NCBI GenBank assembly: GCA_030446625.1
Contig: JAUJMY010000014.1
Location: 25,736 to 89,735, forward strand
Direction of reading: 5' to 3'
DNA from: Gaiellaceae bacterium
GTDB lineage: Bacteria; Actinomycetota; Thermoleophilia; Gaiellales; Gaiellaceae
Length of the DNA: 64,000 bases
Shown: piece after piece, positions 39,016-46,549 of the stretch
Layout: each line of letters starts with the position of its first letter
How positions within the stretch are numbered: the stretch's first letter is position 1
The notes under the pieces: model-generated
What the model was told of the DNA's origin: nothing
The model's input: the letters and a program-made list of their open reading frames with translations, nothing else
The model's database searches: none
Program-made: the position numbers and the translations under genes

Positions 39016-39351
39016 CTAGCCGCGCGCGCCGCGGTAGTGGCCCTGCCCGGGCCACGGCGCGAGCAGCAGCAGGATCCGAGCGCCCGCCTCGCTCGCGACG
39101 GAGTGACGCTCGCCGGCGTCGAAGCGGAAGAGCGTGCCCGAGCCGGCGTCGACCGCCTCGCCGCCCGAGCCGACGGTGACGGCGCCTTCGACGACCGCGA
39201 TCCACGCCCGCTCCTTCACCTGGTGCTCGCCGAGCTCCTGACCCGGTGCGAGCCGGATCAGAACCGCGCGCGCCTCGTCGTCGGTGTGCAGGACGACGGG
39301 GTCGCGCGTGCCGTCGGGAGCGTCGATCTCGAGCAGGTTCCACGTCTGCAT
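39016..39351 (-). CDS. Small cupin-domain protein
   Basis: A 111-residue single cupin: RLAPGQELGEHQVKERAWIAVVEGAVTVGSGGE with the GxxxxEHxxxxE first motif, then GTLFRFDAGERHSV for the second. It would form a beta-barrel that may bind a metal. The role is unknown; similar proteins are sugar- or metabolite-binding. Its stop codon lies in the right-hand CTAG of the IS481 target site. Confidence 0.82.
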   Translation of the reverse strand: MQTWNLLEIDAPDGTRDPVVLHTDDEARAVLIRLAPGQELGEHQVKERAWIAVVEGAVTVGSGGEAVDAGSGTLFRFDAGERHSVASEAGARILLLLAPWPGQGHYRGARG

Positions 39352-39405
39352 CGGCGCCGGATCCTATCGCGGGCCCCTCGGGAGACCGGCGATAGCATCC
39401 GGCGG

Positions 39406-40032
39406 ATGGAGATCGCCGTCGAGCGCCACGAGCTGGGCCAGATCGGCACGAACTGCTACGTGGTGCGCGCCCGCCCCGGCGCGCCCGACGCCGTGGTGGT
39501 CGACCCGGGCGGCGACGCCGAGGAGCTCCTGCGGCGGCTCGGCGGCGCGCGGTGCGAGGGGATCCTGATCACGCACTGTCACTGGGACCACATCGGCGCC
39601 GTCGCCGAGGTCGCGGAGGCCACGGGCGCACCCGTCTACATGGGCGAGCTCGAGGCGGTCGTGCTGGAGGAGCCGGAGATGTTCTTCCCGGGACTCGGGG
39701 TCCGCCCGCACGTGCCCGACGTGCGGCTCGACGGCGACGAGACGATCGAGCTCGCCGGCCTCGCGTTCGAGACGCTGTCGGTCCCTGGCCACTCGCCCGG
39801 CCACCTCGCGTTCCGCACCGACGGCGCGCTCTTCTCCGGCGACGTCCTCTTCGCCGGCGGCGTCGGGCGCACGGACCTGCCGATGGCGGACTGGGACACG
39901 CTGGTCGAGTCGATCGCGAAGCTGATGGAGTCGCTCCCGCCCGAGACCGTCGTCTATCCGGGGCACGGCCCCGAGACGACGCTCGGGGCGGAGCTGCGAC
40001 GGAACCCGTTTCTCGCCCAGCTCCGAGCGTGA
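39406..40032 (+). CDS. Metallo-beta-lactamase-fold hydrolase (glyoxalase II-like)
   Basis: A 208-residue protein with THCHWDHIG (HxHxDH zinc motif), VPGHSPGHLAF, LFSGDVLFAGGVGRTD and VYPGHGPETT. These are the glyoxalase II/YcbL group motifs. It probably hydrolyses a thioester such as a lactoyl-thiol. TAGCAT is seven bases before ATG 39406. The stop overlaps the hisS GTG. Confidence 0.88.
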   Translation: MEIAVERHELGQIGTNCYVVRARPGAPDAVVVDPGGDAEELLRRLGGARCEGILITHCHWDHIGAVAEVAEATGAPVYMGELEAVVLEEPEMFFPGLGVRPHVPDVRLDGDETIELAGLAFETLSVPGHSPGHLAFRTDGALFSGDVLFAGGVGRTDLPMADWDTLVESIAKLMESLPPETVVYPGHGPETTLGAELRRNPFLAQLRA

Positions 40033-41225
40033 AGTTCGAAGCGCCGCGCGGAACGCACGACATCCTCCCGTCCGAGCAACCGCGCTGGCGGAGGGTGACG
40101 CAGGAGGCCGAGCGGCTGTGCGCGCTCTACGGGTACCGCCCGATCCAGACGCCGGTCTTCGAGGACACCGAGCTCTTCGCCCGCACGTCCGGCGCCGGCT
40201 CGGACGTCGTGCAGAAGGAGATGTACTCGTTCACCGACCGGGGCGGGCGCTCGCTCACCCTGCGCCCCGAGGCGACGGCGCCGATCGCGCGCGCCTACCT
40301 CGAGCACGGCCTGCACCGCGAGGGGCAGCCGCAGAAGCTGTACACGATCGCGCCGATGTACAGGTACGCGGCGCCTCAGCGCGGCCGCTTCCGCGAGCAC
40401 TGGCAGCTGTCGGTGGAGGCGATCGGCTCGGGCGACGCGGCGCTCGACGCGGAGCTCATCCACCTCTACGACACCCTGCTGCGCAACCTCGGAGTCGACG
40501 AGTACCGGCTCGAAGTGAACTCGATCGGCGACAGCGCGTGCCGCCCGGCGTACCTCGAGCAGCTCGGGGATTGGCTGCGCACGCACGAGCCGCGGCTGGA
40601 CGAGGAGACGCGCGCGAAGGCGCAGACCAACCCGCTGCGCGTCTTCGACAACATCGACGCGAAGCCGCCGGAGGTCCGCGCTGCGCTCGCGGAGGCGCCG
40701 AAGATCGGCGAGGCGCTGTGCGCCGAGTGCCGAGCGCACTTCGGCGACGTGCGACGCACGCTCGACGCGACCGGCGTCGCGTACGAGCTTCAGCCGACGC
40801 TCGTCCGCGGGCTCGACTACTACACGCGCACGACGTGGGAGTTCGTCGGCCCAGCGCTCGGCGCGCAGAGCTCGATCTCGGGTGGCGGCCGCTACGACGG
40901 GCTCGTCGAGGCGCTCGGCGGCCCGGCGACGCCCGGCGTCGGCTTCGGCGCCGGCATCGAGCGACTCCTGCTCGCGCTGGACGAGACGCCGTCGGCCGAC
41001 GGCGGGATCGACGTCTTCTTCGTCGCCCCCGAGGGCGCCGACCGCACGGCGCTCGCGGCCGCGATGGCGGCGCTGAGGCGGGCAGGCGTAAGCTGCGACA
41101 TGGACTACGCCGGGCGAAGCGTGAGGGGCCAGCGGACGCAGGCGAGCCGTCTCGGCGCGCGCCGCACGGTCGTCGTCGACTCGCCGCAGGCGCTCGAGAC
41201 CGTCGTCCGGGAGCTCGGCGGGTGA
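40029..41225 (+). CDS. hisS: Histidyl-tRNA synthetase
   Basis: A 398-residue class II synthetase: FEAPRGTHDILP, motif 2 region YRYAAPQRGRFREHWQ, the His-specific TLVRGLDYYTRTTWEF and SSISGGGRYDGL, and a C-terminal anticodon-binding domain (DVFFVAPEG onwards). It starts at GTG 40029 on the preceding stop, and its own stop overlaps aspS, giving the hisS-aspS pair seen in many bacteria. Confidence 0.95.
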   Translation: MKFEAPRGTHDILPSEQPRWRRVTQEAERLCALYGYRPIQTPVFEDTELFARTSGAGSDVVQKEMYSFTDRGGRSLTLRPEATAPIARAYLEHGLHREGQPQKLYTIAPMYRYAAPQRGRFREHWQLSVEAIGSGDAALDAELIHLYDTLLRNLGVDEYRLEVNSIGDSACRPAYLEQLGDWLRTHEPRLDEETRAKAQTNPLRVFDNIDAKPPEVRAALAEAPKIGEALCAECRAHFGDVRRTLDATGVAYELQPTLVRGLDYYTRTTWEFVGPALGAQSSISGGGRYDGLVEALGGPATPGVGFGAGIERLLLALDETPSADGGIDVFFVAPEGADRTALAAAMAALRRAGVSCDMDYAGRSVRGQRTQASRLGARRTVVVDSPQALETVVRELGG

Positions 41226-43003
41226 CGTGGCGCGACGTGATGTGCGGCGAGCTCCGGCCGGAGCACGTCGGGCGCCGCGTCACCGTCTGCGGGTGGGCGG
41301 CGCGGCGCCGCGACCACGGCGGGCTCGTCTTCGTCGACCTCCGCGACGAGGCGGGCGTGTTTCAGCTCGTCGTCAACCCGGAGAACGCGCCGGAGGCGGC
41401 GGCGCTCGCGCACGAGATCCGCGCCGAGTTCGTCCTGCGTGCCGAGGGCGAGGTCGTGGCTCGGGCGCCCGAGGCGGTGAACCAGAACCTGCCGACCGGC
41501 GCCGTCGAGATGCAGGTCGAGCGGCTCGAAGTCCTCTCGCGGTGTCCGCCGCTTCCTTTCCAGCTCGAGGAGGAAGGTGTCGACGAGCAGCTGAGGTTCC
41601 GGTACCGGTGGATCGACCTTCGGCGGGAGCGGCTCCAGCGCAACGTCCGCGTCCGCGCGCGCGCCGTCTCGATCATTCGCAGCGAGATGGACGCCGCAGG
41701 CTTCGTGGAGATCGAGACGCCGATCATGTGGAAGCCGACGCCCGAGGGCGCGCGCGACTTCCTCGTCCCGACGCGGCTTCAGCAAGGTCGCTTCTTCGCG
41801 CTGCCGCAGTCGCCGCAGATCGCAAAGCAGCTCCTCGTGATCTCGGGGTTCGAGCGCTACTACCAGATCGCGCGCTGCTTCCGCGACGAAGATCTGCGCG
41901 CGGACCGGCTGCAGGAGTTGACGCAGCTCGACGTGGAGATGGCGTTCCCCGACCACGAGTTCCTGTTCGCGCTCGTCGAGCGGATCGTCCAGCGGATGTG
42001 GCACGAGCTGCGCGGCGTCGAGCTCCAGCTTCCGTTCCGGCGACTCACGTTCGACGAAGTGGACACGCGCTTCGGGAGCGACAAGCCGGACCTGCGGTTC
42101 GACCTCGAGATCCAGGATGCGACGGACGTGACGCGAGCGTCGGAGTTCGGCGTCTTCGCGAAGGCGCCAACCGTCCGCTTTCTCTCCGTCCCGCGCGAGC
42201 TCTCGCGCGGGGAAATCGACAAGCTCGAGCAGATGGCGCGGTCCTGGGGCGCGAAGGGCCTCGCCTACACCGTCTTCCGCGGCGACGGCGAGATCAGCTC
42301 ACCGATCGCGAAGTTCCTCACGGAGGACGTCCTCGCCCGCGTCCGCGCGCCCGGAACCACGGCCTTGTTCGCCGCGGACGAGCCGCGCCTGGTCTCGAAG
42401 GTGCTCGGCCTGCTCCGCCTCCACCTCGGCCGCGAGCTCGGCCTGATCGACGACAGCCGGTGGGAGTTCCTCTGGGTCACCGACATGCCCCTCCTGGCAT
42501 GGGACGACGAACAGCGGCGGTGGGTCGCGGAGCATCATCCGTTCACGCGCCCGAACGACGAGGGGCTCGGACTCCTGGAGACGGACCCGGGCGCCGCGCG
42601 CGCGATGGCGTACGACCTCGTCGGGAACGGGCTCGAGCTCGCCGGCGGCTCATTCCGGATCCACGAGCAGGAGCTCCAGGCGAAGATCTTCGACTTCCTC
42701 GACATCAGCGCGGAGGAGCAGCGCGCGCGCTTCGGGTTCCTCCTCGACGCGCTCACGATGGGCGCTCCGCCGCACGGCGGGATCGCGTCGGGGATCGATC
42801 GGCTGATGATGGCGCTCCTCGACGAACCGGCGATTCGGGACACGCAGGCGTTCCCGAAGAACCAGGCAGGGGTCGACCCCATGACGGGCGCACCGACGGA
42901 GGTGACGCAGGAACAGCTCGGGGAGCTCGGGTTCACCGTCGTCGCACCTGCCTCCGCTGAGGCCTCCGTCGCTTCGTCCGCGGCCGACGGGGGCAGAGGG
43001 TGA
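41222..43003 (+). CDS. aspS: Aspartyl-tRNA synthetase
   Basis: A 593-residue bacterial-type AspRS: N-terminal OB-fold (VTVCGWAARRRDHGGLVFVDLRD), motif 2 CFRDEDLRADR, FFALPQSPQIAKQLL, the GAD insertion (about 290-410), HHPFTRPNDE and GIASGIDRLMMALL (motif 3). The near-invariant QPEFTQ after motif 2 reads LQELTQ here. GTG 41222 overlaps the hisS stop. Confidence 0.95.
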   Translation: MTWRDVMCGELRPEHVGRRVTVCGWAARRRDHGGLVFVDLRDEAGVFQLVVNPENAPEAAALAHEIRAEFVLRAEGEVVARAPEAVNQNLPTGAVEMQVERLEVLSRCPPLPFQLEEEGVDEQLRFRYRWIDLRRERLQRNVRVRARAVSIIRSEMDAAGFVEIETPIMWKPTPEGARDFLVPTRLQQGRFFALPQSPQIAKQLLVISGFERYYQIARCFRDEDLRADRLQELTQLDVEMAFPDHEFLFALVERIVQRMWHELRGVELQLPFRRLTFDEVDTRFGSDKPDLRFDLEIQDATDVTRASEFGVFAKAPTVRFLSVPRELSRGEIDKLEQMARSWGAKGLAYTVFRGDGEISSPIAKFLTEDVLARVRAPGTTALFAADEPRLVSKVLGLLRLHLGRELGLIDDSRWEFLWVTDMPLLAWDDEQRRWVAEHHPFTRPNDEGLGLLETDPGAARAMAYDLVGNGLELAGGSFRIHEQELQAKIFDFLDISAEEQRARFGFLLDALTMGAPPHGGIASGIDRLMMALLDEPAIRDTQAFPKNQAGVDPMTGAPTEVTQEQLGELGFTVVAPASAEASVASSAADGGRG

Positions 43004-43416
43004 CGTCCGCGGGTGCGGCTCGCGCGATCGCGCTCGCGTGCGTGGCGCTGCTCGCGATCGTGCTCGGACTCGCCGTCGCGTCGTTCGCCGACGGCTCCGA
43101 AGCCGAGGAGCGCACGCCGTCCGCCGTCGGCGAGTGGTACTCCGCCGTCGCGGGGACGTACCGCCCCGAGGCGGCGGCCGACGCGGACGTGACCGCGTGC
43201 GGGTACCCCGCGGACGAGACGACGCCGGGCGTCGCACATCCCGTCCTTCCCTGCGGCGCGAAGATCGTCGTCGAGTACGAGGGAAAGCAGGTGCTTACGC
43301 AGGTGGTCGACCGCGGGACCGGCCTCCCGGGTCGCGAGTTCGACCTCACGGCGAAACTCGCGAGCCAGCTCGGCTTGCGCGGCGTGCAGCGGATCCGCTG
43401 GGCGTACGCGGGGTAG
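43000..43416 (+). CDS. RlpA-like double-psi beta-barrel protein
   Basis: 138 residues with an N-terminal membrane anchor or signal (RAIALACVALLAIVLGLAVASFA). The RlpA/expansin-like barrel follows: GEWYSAVAGTYRP, VTACGYP, LPCGAKIVVEYEGKQVLTQVVDRGTGLPGREFDLT with the Asp pair and ending ASQLGLRGVQRIRW. This fold appears in lytic transglycosylases and in expansin-like wall-loosening proteins. It overlaps the aspS stop. TAGACT at its stop codon probably drives the downstream RNA. Confidence 0.8.
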   Translation: MTSAGAARAIALACVALLAIVLGLAVASFADGSEAEERTPSAVGEWYSAVAGTYRPEAAADADVTACGYPADETTPGVAHPVLPCGAKIVVEYEGKQVLTQVVDRGTGLPGREFDLTAKLASQLGLRGVQRIRWAYAG

Positions 43417-43419
43417 ACT
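43414..43419 (+). promoter_or_regulatory. -10 hexamer TAGACT before the structured RNA
   Basis: TAGACT, starting at the stop codon of the RlpA-like gene, ends five bases before the outer stem of the RNA at 43425. The same hexamer and spacing precede efp and hutH. Confidence 0.5.
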
Positions 43420-43424
43420 GCGCG

Positions 43425-43607
43425 GCGCTCGACCCTGTGCGCGTCCGCGCTCACAACGTAGAACCAACGCTACGTGAATGGGAGCCCGTGTCCGGCGACG
43501 GCGTTGCCGGTAGCCGGCAAGGCACCCACCTGGGTGTCCAGGTTCACGAAGGGCGCGGAAGGACGGCAGGGTGGAGTGCTTGCGCGGGGGAGCCTCGGCT
43601 CCCCCGC
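43425..43607 (+). ncRNA. Candidate structured small RNA, family not identified (6S-like position and shape)
   Basis: No reading frame explains this stretch. GCGCTCGACCCTG (43425-43437) pairs with CAGGGTGGAGTGC (43567-43579), 12 of 13 pairs with one G-U. CGTCCGCGC (43442-43450) pairs with GCGC (43553-43556) and GGACG (43561-43565) around a GGAA bulge. GTGAATGG (43474-43481) pairs with CCA/TTCAC (43538-43547) and encloses TGCCGG-TAG-CCGGCA. An 11-pair GC hairpin (43584-43607) follows as a possible terminator. Length of about 155-180 nt, a long interrupted hairpin, and a position after aspS (where Bacillus has a 6S RNA) suggest 6S RNA, but I cannot confirm it. Confidence 0.6.
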
Positions 43608-43630
43608 AGCCCGCTCGCTAGCCTGGGTTC

Positions 43631-44884
43631 GTGATCGAGGTCGTCGGAGACTCGGCGCGGGGCGCCGACCTCGCGCTCGTGCGCCTGCGCGTCCGCGGCG
43701 ACCGGGTCGTCGATTGTGACGCCGACGGCCTCGCCGCGCCCCTGCGAGGGCTGACGTTGCTCGAGGCGGCGGCCGTGCCGGGCGAGACGCTCGCCGCGGA
43801 TGCGCTCGCGAACGCGCTGGGCGGCATCTTCCGCGCGCGGGCGAGCCCCGCACGCGTCGCCGTCGCGATGAGCGGCGGCGTCGACAGCGCGGTCGCGCTC
43901 CTGCGCGCCGGCCCCGACGCCGTCGGCGTCACGCTCCGCCTCTGGGTCGACCCGGCCGGTCCGGCGTCCGAGCGCGCCTGCTGCTCGCCGGAGTCCGTGA
44001 TCGCCGCGCGCGAGACGTGCCACGACCTCGGGCGCCCGCACGTGACGCTCGACCTGCGCGACGAGTTCCGGCGCGGCGTCGTCGCTCCGTTTGTTCGCGG
44101 CTACGCGCGCGGCGAGACGCCGAACCCGTGCGTGCGCTGCAACGGCGCGTTCCGCTTCGCCGTGCTGCTCGCGTTCGCGCGGCGCGCGGGTGCGGCGCGT
44201 CTCGCGACGGGCCACTACGCGCGGATCGTCGAGCATCGCGGCCGCCTGCTGCTCGCGCGCGCACGTGATGCCGACAAGGATCAGTCGTACATGCTCGCGC
44301 GCCTCGACCCGCGACACCTCGAGCGCCTCGCATTCCCGCTCGGCGAGCAACTGAAGGAGGAGACGCGCGCGCAGGCGGCCGCGACCGGGCTCGCGGCGGC
44401 AACTCGCGCCGAGAGCCAGGAGGCGTGCTTCCTCGCGGGCGACGACTACCGTGCCTTCCTCGCGCGGCACGGGCTGCACGCCGACGAGGGGCCGCTCGTC
44501 GACGAGCGCGGGCGCGAGCTCGGTCGCCACGGCGGATACTGGCGGTTCACGCCGGGACAGCGCCGCGGGCTGGGGATCTCCGCGCCGGAGCCGCTCTACG
44601 CGCTCCGCAGCGAGCCGCGCACGAACACCGTCGTCGTGGGCTCGCGCGAGGCGCTCGCGCGCCGGCGCGTCGCCGCGCGCGGCCGGCTGTACGTCGACGT
44701 CGCCCGGGCCGAGGCGAAGCTTCGCTACCGATCGCCGGCGGTGCCGGCGCGGGTCTCGCGGACGGCCCGCGGCTTCCGTCTGGAGCTGGAGCAGCCGGCG
44801 TACGCCGTCGCGCCCGGCCAGGCGGCGGTCCTCTACGACGGAGACGTCGTCGTCGGCTCGGGCCTAGTCTCGTCCGCGGCATAA
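43631..44884 (+). CDS. mnmA: tRNA-specific 2-thiouridylase with N-terminal extension
   Basis: A 417-residue protein. From about residue 75 it is MnmA: PP-loop VAVAMSGGVDSAVA, catalytic Cys in NPCVRCNG, ATGHYARIV, DKDQSYML and second Cys in ESQEACFLAGDDY, then the C-terminal barrel. It thiolates U34 of Lys, Glu and Gln tRNAs. The first 75 residues are not in standard MnmA. Their pattern (LALVRLRVRGDRVVDCDADG, GLTLLEAAAVPGETL) resembles a cysteine-less IscU/NifU scaffold domain; that is only a resemblance. TAGCCT is six bases before GTG 43631. Confidence 0.88.
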   Translation: MIEVVGDSARGADLALVRLRVRGDRVVDCDADGLAAPLRGLTLLEAAAVPGETLAADALANALGGIFRARASPARVAVAMSGGVDSAVALLRAGPDAVGVTLRLWVDPAGPASERACCSPESVIAARETCHDLGRPHVTLDLRDEFRRGVVAPFVRGYARGETPNPCVRCNGAFRFAVLLAFARRAGAARLATGHYARIVEHRGRLLLARARDADKDQSYMLARLDPRHLERLAFPLGEQLKEETRAQAAATGLAAATRAESQEACFLAGDDYRAFLARHGLHADEGPLVDERGRELGRHGGYWRFTPGQRRGLGISAPEPLYALRSEPRTNTVVVGSREALARRRVAARGRLYVDVARAEAKLRYRSPAVPARVSRTARGFRLELEQPAYAVAPGQAAVLYDGDVVVGSGLVSSAA

Positions 44885-44899
44885 GATCACTTTCTCGTC

Positions 44900-45370
44900 G
44901 TGCCCGCCGCCCTCGCCCTCTCCGCGTCCGACGTCGCGTACCTCGCGCTCGCCGTCTTCCTCGTCGCCGTCGGGCTCGGGCTCGCGTACGCGTTCGTCCG
45001 TCTCGGCGGCACGCTCGGTCGGCTGACGTCGTTCATCGCGGACGTGCAAGAAGAGCTCGTTCCCGTCGTCAGTAAGGTGGGAGGCACGGTGGACCGCGTC
45101 AACGGACAACTCGAGAAGGTCGACGTGATCACCGACAGCGCGGTCGGTGCCGCCGACAGCGTCGACACCGCCGTCCGGGCGGTCAGCCTCGCGATCGCGC
45201 GTCCGGTGCAGAAGGTCTCCGGCTTCGCCGCGGGCGTGACGTACGGCGCTGCCGAGCTGAAGACGAGCCGCGACTGGCGCTCCGCGCTCGAGGTCGCGCG
45301 CGCGACCGCCGCGCGACGCGAGCAGGAGCTTGCGGAGGAGCTGCGCGAGGCCGGGGCCGAGGGCGCGTGA
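44900..45370 (+). CDS. DUF948-type membrane-anchored coiled-coil protein
   Basis: 156 residues: one N-terminal transmembrane helix (DVAYLALAVFLVAVGLGLAYAFV), then a long amphipathic helix (VGGTVDRVNGQLEKVDVITDSA) with heptad spacing, as in DUF948 proteins. A tail follows (SGFAAGVTYGAAELKTSRDW). The function is unknown; it precedes a regulatory pair for a sigma factor and overlaps the next gene by four bases. Confidence 0.78.
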   Translation: MPAALALSASDVAYLALAVFLVAVGLGLAYAFVRLGGTLGRLTSFIADVQEELVPVVSKVGGTVDRVNGQLEKVDVITDSAVGAADSVDTAVRAVSLAIARPVQKVSGFAAGVTYGAAELKTSRDWRSALEVARATAARREQELAEELREAGAEGA

Positions 45371-45750
45371 CCGACGAGGTCACGCTCACCCTGCCGCGGC
45401 ACAAGCCGTTCTACCGGATCGCGCACCTCGTCCTCGGCGGCCTCGCCGTTCGCCTCGACCTCACGTTCGACAGCCTCGAGGATCTCCAGCTCGCGCTCGC
45501 CGGCCTGCTCGAGCACCGCGCGGACGGGGACGGCGAGGTGATGGTGAGCCTGCGGGTCGACGGCGACCGGTTCTACGCCCTCGTCGGCCCGTTCGCCGCG
45601 ACGGTGCGCGCCGAGCTCGCGCGCGAGGGTGGCGCCGACGTCGGCCTCGCGCGCCTGCTCGAGACGGTCGTCGACAGCGTCGGGCTCGCGGAGCGCGACG
45701 GCGCGCACTGGGTGGAGCTGACGAAGCACGTGCGGGCGGACGCACGCTGA
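45367..45750 (+). CDS. RsbW-like (anti-sigma-factor-like) protein, ATP site apparently degenerate
   Basis: 127 residues. PRHKPFYRIAHLVLGGLAVRLDLTFDSLEDLQLALAGLLEH follows the pattern of RsbW/SpoIIAB kinases up to the N-box helix, but the Asn and the following residues that bind Mg-ATP are not conserved, and no G1 DxGxG loop is visible. It may bind the sigma factor without kinase activity. It overlaps DUF948 by four bases, and its TGA overlaps the sigma factor ATG. Assignment rests on weak similarity plus position. Confidence 0.55.
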   Translation: MTDEVTLTLPRHKPFYRIAHLVLGGLAVRLDLTFDSLEDLQLALAGLLEHRADGDGEVMVSLRVDGDRFYALVGPFAATVRAELAREGGADVGLARLLETVVDSVGLAERDGAHWVELTKHVRADAR

Positions 45751-46520
45751 TGCCGGAGAAGACCGACAAGATCCTGCTCCGGCGCTATCACGAGCACGGC
45801 GACCTCGCCGCGCGCGAGCAGCTGATCGAGCAGTACATGTCGCTCGTCCGGTCGCTCGCGCGGCGGTACTCGTACCGCGGCGAACAGCTCGAGGACCTCG
45901 TCCAGATCGGCGCGATCGGGCTGATCAAGGCGATCGACCGCTTCGACCTCGACCGCGGCGTCGAGCTGACGACGTATGCGACGCCCAACATCATCGGCGA
46001 GATCAAGCGCCACTTCCGCGACAAGGGCTGGTCCGTCCGCGTGCCGCGCGACCTCCAGGAGCTCAACGTGCAGCTCTCGCGCCTGATCGAGCAGCTCACG
46101 GTGCAGCTCGGGCGCTCGCCCACGATCGCGGAGCTCGCGAAGGCGGCGAACGTGCCCGAGGAGGAGGTCCTCGAGGCCCTCGAGAGCGGCCGCGCATACA
46201 GCTCGGTCTCCCTCTCGTCGGGCGGCGGCCACGACGACGACGGCGATCTCGACCCGCTCGAGTCGATCGGCACCGAGGAGCACCAGTACGAGGTGTCGGA
46301 GGACCGCGCCGTGCTCGAGCCGGGGTTCCGCGTCCTCGACGAGCGGGAGCGGCGCATCCTCCACCTCCGCTTCTTCAAGGGGCTGACGCAGTCGCAGATC
46401 GCGCAACAGGTCGGCATCTCGCAGATGCACGTCTCGCGGCTCATCCGGCGCTCGCTCGAGAAGATCCGCGAGGAGATCGACGCGGAGGAGGCGCCGGCCG
46501 AGCGTGCCGCGCAGGGCTAG
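45750..46520 (+). CDS. RNA polymerase sigma factor of the SigB/SigF/SigG group
   Basis: 256 residues. Region 2 (QYMSLVRSLARRYSYRGEQLEDLVQIGAIGLIKAIDRFDL, ELTTYATPNIIGEIKRHFRDK), region 3 (LQELNVQLSRLIEQLTVQLGRSPTIAELA) and region 4 (LDERERRILHLRFFKGLTQSQIAQQVGISQMHVSRLIRRSLEKI) are all present. This group directs stress or developmental genes and is usually held by an RsbW-type anti-sigma factor, which the upstream gene may supply. The ATG overlaps the preceding TGA. Confidence 0.93.
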   Translation: MPEKTDKILLRRYHEHGDLAAREQLIEQYMSLVRSLARRYSYRGEQLEDLVQIGAIGLIKAIDRFDLDRGVELTTYATPNIIGEIKRHFRDKGWSVRVPRDLQELNVQLSRLIEQLTVQLGRSPTIAELAKAANVPEEEVLEALESGRAYSSVSLSSGGGHDDDGDLDPLESIGTEEHQYEVSEDRAVLEPGFRVLDERERRILHLRFFKGLTQSQIAQQVGISQMHVSRLIRRSLEKIREEIDAEEAPAERAAQG

Positions 46521-46537
46521 CCGGGCGCGGCGCGGCC

Positions 46538-46543
46538 TAGAAT
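46538..46543 (+). promoter_or_regulatory. -10 hexamer TAGAAT of alaS
   Basis: TAGAAT lies six bases before ATG 46550, the clearest case in the window of a -10 box placed to give a leaderless message. Confidence 0.6.
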
Positions 46544-46549
46544 CGAGCG

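Noticed and set aside
43540..43570. GCGGAAGGACGGCAG as the GGAA tetraloop core of an SRP RNA
   Set aside because: The conserved TCAGG and AGCAG flanks of the SRP domain IV loop are missing, and GGAA falls in an asymmetric bulge, not a hairpin loop.
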